From assembly GCA_013360285.1 (NCBI GenBank), contig JABWCM010000021.1:1-46324 (forward strand): DNA of 46,324 bases. Direction: 5' to 3'. Numbering within the stretch: the first letter of the stretch is position 1; each line of letters opens with the position of its first letter. A program made the position numbers and the translations under genes. Shown piece after piece: positions 36,762-44,157 of this stretch. The notes below the pieces were generated by a model. The model had not been told where the DNA came from. It worked only from the letters and a program-made list of their open reading frames with translations, and did not search any database. Origin of the DNA: Myxococcales bacterium (GTDB taxonomy: Bacteria; Myxococcota_A; UBA9042; JABWCM01).

Positions 36762-37450
36762 TGCGAGACGTGTTTTTCATGCCATTAAACTGGTGTTATA
36801 TTATTGAAATGGATCGCAATCTTACCTTTTGCCCCGCAGATCTCTCGTATCATTTGTGGAGTACATGTCCGCACTAGTTCGGCGCGCAGTGGAGCACCCT
36901 GCATCCACGCGCAGAACCGCATACCTACCCATATCCATTGTGCTGCCTCAGTGACGTTAGGTTACGGTGCACTGCCCGTTTTGGCCCGAAAGTTGCGACA
37001 CGAACAATTGTTGCGTGGCGTAATTAAGGAGTCAGTGACGTGGCCCAAAAAAACAAAATTCAATCAAAAAACGGCTCTGGCCTTGCAAAAGTGGTTGAAC
37101 GTGGACCAGACACGTGGGCTTGGCGACGGATTGAACTCGAAAAAGCTAGGTCATTTCAGGAGTATACCTCAAGGTTTTTCAGATCCAAGGCGGACAATAA
37201 TCGCCGATATCCGTGTGCGCAGCTATTTTTTCGCAAACTCCCCGCGATTGTGGCTTCCGAACCACTAACCCGCATTTCTCACGAGCGCGAGGCTACGAGT
37301 GCCGATCCACCTTCGTTTTTGGGTCGTGTTCGCGCATCCGTGCTCGACGGACCACGAGCCCACGCCCACGCGGCTTTAGGTCGTGCGCCCAAAAGTCACG
37401 GGTGTTTCGGTTCTTTCGCTGCAAAGCATCGTGTGAAATCGGGGCCATGT
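36762..37450. other. Long intergenic region holding a decayed class B repeat
   Basis: About 690 bp without a convincing gene. The frames starting at 36804 and 37040 (+) are open but give unnatural sequence, and the second simply extends into the beta-barrel gene. TATATTATT at 36797-36805 may be a -10 element without a clear -35. The only recognisable content is repeat B3 (37095-37240). Confidence 0.5.
37095..37240 (+). repeat. Decayed class B element, copy B3
   Basis: Diverged from B1 but alignable: GGCGACGGATTGAACTCG against GGCGGCGGATTGGTTTTG, GGTTTTTCAGATCCAAGGCG against GGTTTTTCGGAGCCAAGCCG, and a right end GCGCAGCTATTTTTTCGCAA against GCGCAGCTATTTTTTCACAA. The left terminal repeat is not found, so the copy is truncated or eroded. 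Its open frame shares residues with the matching frame of B1 (WAW..RRI..EK). Confidence 0.55.
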
Positions 37451-38095
37451 TTGAAACAGTTCGGGAGAATTCGATGGTTCGCGTTGAGCGTCCTCGTATT
37501 TGTTCTGATGGCGTCTCACTCGGTGTCGGCCAATGAAAAGGGAACCTGGTTTATTGGGGAGATGCACCACGGCGTCGGTTTTCCTGCCGGATTTATGCAG
37601 GATGGCATCGGGTATTCGGCACGGGGAGTGTTCGGAGTGGGGGGGAGGATTTCCGGAACCTTTCTGCTGTGCCATGCGCTGTTCTCGTTGGGTTATGGTG
37701 GGTTCTTGGAGACAACCGCGACTCCGATTGATTCGGGGCAACTTGAAAGGTCGATCATCGACGTTGGAGGCGGTTTCCGGTTGTCCATTCCGATCGTCGG
37801 CAGAGTACGCGTCTACACCGATATCTTAGCGGGTTATGGACATATCCTAACCGATTTATCACTCGGACCCTACGAAAGATATGACATGTCCTACGGGGGA
37901 TTCGCATTGACGGTAGGGGGGGGGCTTCAGTACCGCTTGGCGCGATTCATGTCGATAGGCGTTCGCGGAGAGTGGACTGGTGTTCTGCGAAATGAACTTG
38001 TTGACTTTGCCACAGCAGTATTGGCACGCCCTCAGTCGGACAGTGCATTCCATGGGCGTCATGCCTACTTTGTTTCGGCGACTTTTCACTTTTAG
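37451..38095 (+). CDS. Putative outer-membrane beta-barrel protein
   Basis: From the TTG at 37451 the 214-residue product starts MKQFGRIRWFALSVLVFVLM with cleavage likely after SVSA. The mature part alternates polar and hydrophobic residues with many glycines and aromatics (FGVGGRISGTFLLCH, LSLGYGGFLETTA) and ends in SATFHF, a terminal aromatic as in barrel proteins inserted by BAM. I place the start here, or at GTG 37433, rather than at GTG 37040, because the longer frame begins inside a repeat and would hide the signal peptide. The ribosome site is weak. The gene is 15 bp upstream of the next one, so they are probably co-transcribed. No closer family can be named. Confidence 0.65.
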   Translation: MKQFGRIRWFALSVLVFVLMASHSVSANEKGTWFIGEMHHGVGFPAGFMQDGIGYSARGVFGVGGRISGTFLLCHALFSLGYGGFLETTATPIDSGQLERSIIDVGGGFRLSIPIVGRVRVYTDILAGYGHILTDLSLGPYERYDMSYGGFALTVGGGLQYRLARFMSIGVRGEWTGVLRNELVDFATAVLARPQSDSAFHGRHAYFVSATFHF

Positions 38096-38110
38096 AGATG
38101 AGGAGAGACA

Positions 38111-39133
38111 ATGTATTTTCACTCATTATTCCCAAAGTTACTCGCCGATTGTTTACCCGGTTTCCGCCGCGCACTTTGGGTGGTCGCAGTCTTGGAAACA
38201 ATTTGTGTGTCGACTGCCACGGCCAACACGGAGCGATTGGGGGACGCGCGATGTTACATTGAGGAAACCAACGAACCGATCAACCGACTCCAGGGGGATT
38301 TCGGGAGTTACGAATTCGGAACAGCGGCAATCAGTGCATTGGCGTCAAGTTATGCTGATGGCGCTCTCGTTCGGATTGTATTCGAGGGGGAGACTGGAGC
38401 GACGCGCGTGTTGGTGCTGGACATTCCGCTATCCGGTGGTGAAGAGAGTTTTGTTTTCGAGATGGGGTGGGATGGGGAGTGGCTTTACTACGAGGACATT
38501 GCCGGTAAAGCCGATTTTTTTGGTAACGAATTGTCGGGCGTGTTGGTAACTCAATCAGGGTTCATCGACGGACAAATCGTGTTGGAGGGAGCCGCGTTTG
38601 ATGCGTTCGTGACCGATTACGGGTCGGATCAAGCAAAAGACGGTGGGGATGACCGGTTTCGTATTTTGTCCGAAGGGATCGTCTGGATGGATTCGAGTTA
38701 CGACCACACCGCAATCTCTGATTTACCGACAGGTGCGGGTGGGAGCGTCGCGATTTGGGTAGAACCTTCCGATCCATGGGAGGATTCGTTCAATTCCGAT
38801 CCCGCTTACGGATGCGGCGCCGGCGAAGACGACGATTACGACGAAGGCGGTTGTGGTGGTGACGGAAACGACGATTACGATGATGGCGAGACTTCTCAAG
38901 GATGTGAAGGAGACCCCGGATATGAAGACGACTCATCTGGAGGATGCCAAGGCGACGATGAGGACTCAGGCAATGATGACGACGATTCTGATGGATGTGT
39001 AAAAGACGCGGAAGCTTCCTCCCACCACGGTATGAAGTTTCGCAAACCTCGTTGGCAACGCCGTGTGGAGGCTGTCTTACCGTTCGTTTTGCTTTTCTTG
39101 ACGATTCGTGCATTACGCCGGCGGGCTGTGTGA
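38111..39133 (+). CDS. Exported protein with acidic Cys-spaced tract and C-terminal membrane anchor
   Basis: A 340-residue protein. The ATG at 38111 follows AGGAGAGACA, a good ribosome site. A signal sequence (hydrophobic stretch near ALWVVAVLETICVSTATA) precedes a beta-rich domain (about 40-225). Residues about 225-305 are dominated by Asp, Glu and Gly with single Cys residues at 10-15-residue intervals (GCGAGEDDDYDEGGCGG and on), suggesting a calcium-binding or extended spacer region. A basic stretch, a hydrophobic helix (VEAVLPFVLLFLTI) and LRRRAV end the protein, an anchor with a positive tail. Function is unknown. It is coupled with the beta-barrel gene upstream, so both may form one envelope unit (inference). 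Confidence 0.8.
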   Translation: MYFHSLFPKLLADCLPGFRRALWVVAVLETICVSTATANTERLGDARCYIEETNEPINRLQGDFGSYEFGTAAISALASSYADGALVRIVFEGETGATRVLVLDIPLSGGEESFVFEMGWDGEWLYYEDIAGKADFFGNELSGVLVTQSGFIDGQIVLEGAAFDAFVTDYGSDQAKDGGDDRFRILSEGIVWMDSSYDHTAISDLPTGAGGSVAIWVEPSDPWEDSFNSDPAYGCGAGEDDDYDEGGCGGDGNDDYDDGETSQGCEGDPGYEDDSSGGCQGDDEDSGNDDDDSDGCVKDAEASSHHGMKFRKPRWQRRVEAVLPFVLLFLTIRALRRRAV

Positions 39134-39167
39134 CGACATGGATGTTTGTTTTGGGAATCAGGGGCCA

Positions 39168-39197
39168 TTGACACGAGTCCCGGCGCTTCCGTACAGT
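39168..39197 (+). promoter_or_regulatory. Possible promoter upstream of the beta-propeller lipoprotein
   Basis: A perfect TTGACA (39168-39173) with TACAGT (39192-39197) 18 bp downstream, four of six matching. The gene starts 160 bp further on, so the leader would be long. The evidence is the hexamers alone. Confidence 0.3.
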
Positions 39198-39359
39198 CTT
39201 TGATGCGTGGCGGGATGGCTGGTCCGTCTCGATTACGACAAACCACGTGAGCACCGTTATTTTGGTATTGATGTGCACAAAAACGGCTGACGGTGGATTG
39301 CGTGTTATCTTACTGAGAAACCAAACCGGTAATTCGGGCATCAGGCATGTGAGGCGCAG

Positions 39360-41003
39360 GTGAAACAGCTTCGTTATGTTAGCGCAAAAGTCGTTCCAGG
39401 TTTGCTCCTGGGGGTATTGATGTTCACTTTGGGAGCATGTGGTGACGAATCCGACAGCGGAAAAGACACGACTTCAAACGGTGAGGACGGTGTCGGTGAC
39501 AACGACATCGCGGATGCGAGCACCGCGGGAGATGGTAGTACGTTGGATAGCGCCGAGCAGGATACAACGGCGCAGGTCTGCATCCCAAACGAACTTCCGG
39601 CAGATGATTTCTGGGTGGTCTATGGTCTCAAAGGTCGGGTTCCCGGAGACAACTTTGATGAGTTTGACTTGTTTGTCCGTGGGCCGGATGGCGGAAATCC
39701 CCTCTCGCCTGGTGATCCAGAGCCGTTGTCGATTACGTCTTTCAGTCTGACCGGTCAGGAGTTTCAGTGGTGTCAGGATACCGAAGTGGTTCCGCTCAGT
39801 TGTGTAAAAGGTTGTACGGTAGACGACTCCCTTACGTGGATCGCCGTGGGATTGCCAGTCCCCAATCCCGAGTGGCTTGACGAAAACAATGCCAATTATG
39901 ATCCCGCATACGATTGTTTGAAGTCCGCGAAAGAGGTCCCCAATGCCGCCAAAGGGTTTACCGTTCAACTTGGCAAACTGGATGTGAACCTAAAGGCACA
40001 GATGATAAAAGGTGCCATTTTTGCCAATCTAGCCCATTTTGAGTTCGCAAACGAGCGTATGTACTATTCAAAGCAGGTGGCTTGTCCTGGCGCAAGCTGT
40101 ATCTACGATATTTACTATCGTGACCTCAGCGCGCAGGGGAACGTCAACGAAGAGTTCAAAATTCTGACGTTTCCTCCGGAGGACGACATTAATGACAGCA
40201 TTTATAAAGGGTATTTCCATGTCAGTCGGGACGGCAAGGCGTTGACCTTACTCAACCCGACCATTCGCAGCCAAAGTTACTATATGTGGGAAAACGGCAA
40301 TCTGATTTTCCTTAAAGAGCTGTGTCAACAAAAACAAAACGAACAGTGTATCGGAACCGGTTCGCAGTATACCGACAGGGATCCTGTTGCTTTGTCGCCG
40401 GACAACAAATCGTTGGTGACGTTTACGATTGCTGAAAGTGTTCAACGGGTATGGAAATATGTCAGCAACGTCGCTGTAGAACCGTTGTGGAGCAATGTTG
40501 TTGCCGTTCCCCAAGGCAGTGATTACAACAGCAATGCCTGTATGCATATGACCGAGGATTGGCAGTTCAAGCAGGTTGTCGGCCTTCAATACCACCCCGA
40601 AGGGCAACATGTTCTTTACCTGGGGCATAGCGAATGCGGTGCATTTGGCACAAAGGCCAATACCGACATTATGGAGATGCCCATCAGTCTCATCGGATCA
40701 GGTCAGAAAATAAAAACGGGAGATATTAGAAGCATTACGCAGAATCCACGGGTGAACGGGGTGGCAAATATTGTAATTTCTACATTTGATGTCAGCCCAA
40801 GTGGAAAAACATTGGTTTTTGCCGGTACGCCATCGGTTGATCCCAAAACGAGGCAGCCGTTAGGCAATAACAATCAGTCCACTTTTACCGACAAAGAGCT
40901 GTATTATATCGGGTGGAACGGTTGTGGAAAAAAGCAGATCACCAAAGACGTCAAGTGGGAAGTGACCACAGTGAAAGCGATACCGCCGCGGGAAATGAAC
41001 TAG
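39360..41003 (+). CDS. Lipoprotein with WD40-like/TolB-type beta-propeller repeats
   Basis: A 547-residue protein starting at the GTG 39360 (GAGG six bases upstream). The signal peptide ends with a lipobox (TLGAC), followed by an Asp/Gly/Ser/Thr-rich linker of about 45 residues (DESDSGKDTTSNGEDGVGDN). The mature domain contains blades like FHVSRDGKALTLL, ALSPDNKSLVTFT and FDVSPSGKTLVFAGTP, the S/D-P-D/S-G-K pattern of PD40/TolB-like propeller repeats. Several cysteines (for example CPGASC, and CQQKQNEQC) may form disulphides. It is probably attached to the outer membrane, with a binding rather than enzymatic role. It is convergent with etfA. Confidence 0.83.
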   Translation: MKQLRYVSAKVVPGLLLGVLMFTLGACGDESDSGKDTTSNGEDGVGDNDIADASTAGDGSTLDSAEQDTTAQVCIPNELPADDFWVVYGLKGRVPGDNFDEFDLFVRGPDGGNPLSPGDPEPLSITSFSLTGQEFQWCQDTEVVPLSCVKGCTVDDSLTWIAVGLPVPNPEWLDENNANYDPAYDCLKSAKEVPNAAKGFTVQLGKLDVNLKAQMIKGAIFANLAHFEFANERMYYSKQVACPGASCIYDIYYRDLSAQGNVNEEFKILTFPPEDDINDSIYKGYFHVSRDGKALTLLNPTIRSQSYYMWENGNLIFLKELCQQKQNEQCIGTGSQYTDRDPVALSPDNKSLVTFTIAESVQRVWKYVSNVAVEPLWSNVVAVPQGSDYNSNACMHMTEDWQFKQVVGLQYHPEGQHVLYLGHSECGAFGTKANTDIMEMPISLIGSGQKIKTGDIRSITQNPRVNGVANIVISTFDVSPSGKTLVFAGTPSVDPKTRQPLGNNNQSTFTDKELYYIGWNGCGKKQITKDVKWEVTTVKAIPPREMN

Positions 41004-41281
41004 GTGGCTGGTGTTTTTTAGGGGAATGTTTGGCCAGCGGAATTTGAGCCGGATCGTCCGAAAAAATCCTGGGTCATAGGGGGCGAGACCGCCAAAGCGT
41101 GAAATTCATCTAAACACACCAGAATTCGCGGCGAGACCGTCAAACTGCTCGCGAATTCGGGGTGCGCGGACCTTCTCCGCGGGGAAGTGGGCTCCCGGCC
41201 CGTCAAGCACGGCAAAGGGAGTAGGACCGGAAGGGGCGCGCCGTTTGGTGGTCGTAGCCGAAGAGCGGTGAGAAATCTGGG
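41004..41281. other. Convergent intergenic region with hairpin and direct repeat
   Basis: Between the lipoprotein and etfA stops. A perfect 9-bp inverted repeat GAATTCGCG / CGCGAATTC (41122-41130 and 41150-41158) has a 19-base loop. GGCGAGACCG(C/T)CAAA occurs twice (41082-41096 and 41130-41144), 48 bp apart. AATCCTGGGTCATAGGGGG (41066-41084) loosely resembles the class B core. It could be an old repeat remnant or a two-way terminator; there is no T-run. No gene is seen. Confidence 0.4.
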
Positions 41282-42265
41282 CTAGCTGCGGGCACGTTTG
41301 ATGGCGTCCGCTAATTCGGGAACTACCTTGAATGCGTCTCCTACCAGGCCGTAGTCGGCGATCTGGAATATGGGCGCTTCTTTGTCCTTGTTGATGGCGA
41401 CAATGGTCTTTGAGTTCTTCATGCCCGCCAAGTGTTGAATTGCGCCGCTGATGGCTACTGCAACATAGAGCTGTGGGGCAACGACTTTGCCGGTTTGACC
41501 CACTTGCAGATCGTTCGGGCAAAATCCGGCGTCTACGGCAGCTCGGCTGGCGCCAATTGCTGCGTTAAGTGAATCAGCTAACGGTTCCATAATTTTGAAG
41601 AAGTTTGGTCCATCTTTGAGGCCACGACCTCCGGCGACTACAACGGCAGCTTCGGTCAAATCCGGACGCTCGCTTGCGGTTTGCTCAAATGAAATAAATC
41701 GTTGCTGGACTCTCGTGTTGGCGCCGCCCCCGGTGAAGGGAACCACTTCGCTGCGATTTGCTAACTTAACAGCCTTGTCGAAGTCCGTACCGCGGACGGA
41801 GACGACTACGACGTCTGTATTCACAACAACATGGCCAACGATGTTGCCCGCCCACATTGGGCGTTTGAAAACCAATCGCCCGTTTCGGGTCCCCACGATT
41901 TCTGTTACTTCACTGGCCATTCCTGCGCCCAGTCGTACTGCAACCCGTGGCAGCAGGTCTTTCCCAAAAGTCGTCGCAGTACCGGCCACATACGACGAGC
42001 CAAGCTGTTTGGCCGCCGCCGCGACGCTGGCCGCAAAGCCGGGTGCGAGGTAATGTGCGAACACTGGATTATCCTCAACAAGGACTTTTTTCGCTCCATA
42101 GTACGACAATTCCTCGGCGATAGAGCCGATATTGCTTCCAGCCACAAATATGTCGAAAGCAGCACCGGTTTGTTGGCCAACCTGCTGGGCGAATTGAACG
42201 GCGGACAGAGTACCGGAGAAAAGTTTTCCGTCGCGAACTTCCGCGACAACTAAAATGCCACCCAT
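41282..42265 (-). CDS. etfA: Electron transfer flavoprotein subunit alpha
   Basis: The FAD-binding subunit of ETF, 327 residues, which carries electrons from acyl-CoA dehydrogenases to ETF:quinone oxidoreductase. The C-terminal FAD domain shows VVVAGGRGLKDGPNFF, GASRAAVDAGF, NDLQVGQTGKVVAPQLYVAV, ISGAIQHLAGM and INKDKEAPIFQIADYGLVGD, the family signature. The start is the ATG at 42265 with AGGAGA upstream; the open frame reaches 42322. It lies 107 bp after etfB in a tetR-etfB-etfA operon. Confidence 0.97.
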   Translation of the reverse strand: MGGILVVAEVRDGKLFSGTLSAVQFAQQVGQQTGAAFDIFVAGSNIGSIAEELSYYGAKKVLVEDNPVFAHYLAPGFAASVAAAAKQLGSSYVAGTATTFGKDLLPRVAVRLGAGMASEVTEIVGTRNGRLVFKRPMWAGNIVGHVVVNTDVVVVSVRGTDFDKAVKLANRSEVVPFTGGGANTRVQQRFISFEQTASERPDLTEAAVVVAGGRGLKDGPNFFKIMEPLADSLNAAIGASRAAVDAGFCPNDLQVGQTGKVVAPQLYVAVAISGAIQHLAGMKNSKTIVAINKDKEAPIFQIADYGLVGDAFKVVPELADAIKRARS

Positions 42266-42372
42266 GATGTGTCTCCTAAAGTCGTCTTGAAATTCGGAGG
42301 CTGTGCCTATGCCAACCGCCATCCTTACAAAGACGGAATTCTATGGTTTGGTTGCAGGCTTAAAACGGTGTC

Positions 42373-43128
42373 TTAAATCGCTTTGGCTTCCGATTTTAAC
42401 TTACCAACAAGCTCGTCTACGCCGCCAACAAAAGTTACGCCTCCGCCTCGTGTTTTGGGTTCCTCGTATGCAACAGTCTCAACCTTTAAGTGAGTGTCGA
42501 TTCCGAGGCTTCGAATATCAATCTCGTCGATTGATTTTTTCCTCGCTTTTACGATTCCGGGTAGGGATGCGTAGCGTGGCTCATTTAAGCGCAAATCGGC
42601 AGTAATGACCGCTGGCATGCCGACAGCGATTTTTTCCAAACCACCATCGACCTCGCGCGTAACAATCGCCTCGGAACCGTGGATTTCGACCTTTGACGCG
42701 AAACAAGCCTGGCCAATTTCCAGATATTCGGCCAAAAGTTGACCGACCTGGTTGGAATCGCCATCGATTGCTTGTTTTCCCAACAGAAACAAGTCTGGCC
42801 GTTCACGTTTGTACAACTCAGCAAAAACGCGCGCGACGAGATCGCTATCCATCTGATGGTCGTCCAAGCCAGTGACCAAGATTCCGCGATGAGCGCCCAT
42901 AGCTAGTGCGGTGCGGATCGTTGCTTGAACATCGGAGGGGCCGATGCTCACCACAACCACTTCGCCTCCGTGTGTTTCGTTTAGGCGCAGGGCCTCTTCG
43001 ATTGCATTTTCGCAAAACGGATTGGGTTTGTATTCCAATCCGTCGGTTTGGATGCCGCTCTTGTCGGATTTTAACTTGATTTTGGCATTAGGATCGGTAA
43101 CTCGTTTCGCGGTGACAAGAATTTTCAC
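42373..43128 (-). CDS. etfB: Electron transfer flavoprotein subunit beta
   Basis: The AMP-binding subunit of ETF, 251 residues, starting at the GTG 43128 behind a strong AGGAGG. Visible: MKILVTAKRVTDPNAKIKLK, NPFCENAIEEALRL, VVVVSIGP, DLFLLGKQAIDGDSNQVGQL and the domain containing VDGGLEKIAVGMPAVITADL with NEPRYASLPGIVKARKK. It follows tetR by 47 bp with no room for a strong promoter, so it is probably co-transcribed with it. Confidence 0.97.
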   Translation of the reverse strand: MKILVTAKRVTDPNAKIKLKSDKSGIQTDGLEYKPNPFCENAIEEALRLNETHGGEVVVVSIGPSDVQATIRTALAMGAHRGILVTGLDDHQMDSDLVARVFAELYKRERPDLFLLGKQAIDGDSNQVGQLLAEYLEIGQACFASKVEIHGSEAIVTREVDGGLEKIAVGMPAVITADLRLNEPRYASLPGIVKARKKSIDEIDIRSLGIDTHLKVETVAYEEPKTRGGGVTFVGGVDELVGKLKSEAKAI

Positions 43129-43175
43129 GGTGGCCTCCTGTTTTTGGGTAGGAATCCCTCAAGTGCGCTGTGATT

Positions 43176-43847
43176 TTATCTGTTAATTCGATTGGTTAGC
43201 GCGATTGCACGTTGTGTTGCTGAATCTCCGCTCTGGGGTACAGCCGTGCCATTCATAAACGTTTCGTAAAGTAAGCGGGCCGTAATACGCAGGTCCATCC
43301 GGCCCCCCAGCACAAACATAAGAGACAATTCATCCAACATGCCGAACAGCGCACGAGCTGCCAGCGCGGGGTCGATATCGCCGCGCAGCACGCCTTCGCC
43401 CTGTCCGTTTGCGATGATGTCAGACAGCAGTCGCAGGTAGTCGTTGAACTTGGTGTTTTTATATTCGACCATAAATTTGGGCGACGTTCGCAATTCCACG
43501 GTGATCACTTTTGCAAGTTGTTTGTCGTTTCCGACCATTTGCAAATGGTGCTGAATGAATCGCTCGACTTTCTCCGCAGTGCTTTCTGTTTCAGCCAGCA
43601 GCCGCGCAAGACTCTCCAAAATGCGATCCATGCTTGCTTCGTATGCTTTGATAAGCAGATCGTCTTTGTTTTCGAAGTACAAATAGATGGTTCCGTCGGC
43701 AACGCCCGCAACTTTGGCAATTTCCGACACCTTTGTCTGCGCAAACCCTTTTTCGGCAAAAACCGCGATTGCCGCTTCCAGAATGCGTTCCCGCTTATCC
43801 GGTGTTCGGCTGGTTGCGGAAGGCTTTCCTGGCTCTTGCTCTGCCAT
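43176..43847 (-). CDS. TetR/AcrR family repressor, likely regulator of etfBA and itself
   Basis: A 223-residue TetR-family protein. The N-terminal helix-turn-helix is clear: KRERILEAAIAVFAEKGFA, VSEIAKVAGVADGTIYLYF, ENKDDLLIKAYE. The C-terminal domain (about 70-200) resembles the FadR-type branch that binds acyl-CoA, which fits control of fatty-acid oxidation; the ligand is an inference. Starts are possible at 43892, 43874 and 43847. The first lies inside the operator and almost at the predicted transcript start, so I prefer 43847, with 43874 as alternative. It heads the operon with etfB and etfA. Confidence 0.9.
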   Translation of the reverse strand: MAEQEPGKPSATSRTPDKRERILEAAIAVFAEKGFAQTKVSEIAKVAGVADGTIYLYFENKDDLLIKAYEASMDRILESLARLLAETESTAEKVERFIQHHLQMVGNDKQLAKVITVELRTSPKFMVEYKNTKFNDYLRLLSDIIANGQGEGVLRGDIDPALAARALFGMLDELSLMFVLGGRMDLRITARLLYETFMNGTAVPQSGDSATQRAIALTNRINR

Positions 43848-43879
43848 TTTCTGCACCCACTCGAAGCTGGCCATACCAA

Positions 43880-43931
43880 AATGAATGACCATTCATTGCG
43901 GCAAACTACCAAGGTGGATACGCGTTGTCAA
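43880..43931 (-). promoter_or_regulatory. Promoter with overlapping TetR-type operator
   Basis: On the minus strand TTGACA (43931-43926), a 17-bp spacer and TAGTTT (43908-43903) form a promoter for tetR-etfB-etfA. Directly downstream, over the expected start of transcription, lies the perfect palindrome AATGAATG-AC-CATTCATT (43880-43897), the size and layout of a TetR-family operator. A repressor bound there would block its own operon. The operator call is firmer than the -10. Confidence 0.65.
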
Positions 43932-44157
43932 CGTCATTGCCGGTTTTTCGTCAGCGTAAGCGGGGCCCTGTTCACCAAATGCCAAACGCAAATACCAGCC
44001 CGATGGTTTTACGGTGTGTCTCACGCGGCATTTCAGCGTATACTGGCACGGCGATCGTGGGAATTACCACGGCGCGGCTGTGAATCAAGCCAACGCGAAT
44101 TGGTTGTGTGGCTTCCGTGGCCGCTCGGCTACGCGGTTTTGTTGCTGAAGGAGCGTC

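Noticed and set aside
36804..37268. 154-residue plus-strand ORF between the Rieske and barrel genes
   Set aside because: No ribosome site, no natural-looking composition, and its second half lies in the decayed repeat B3.
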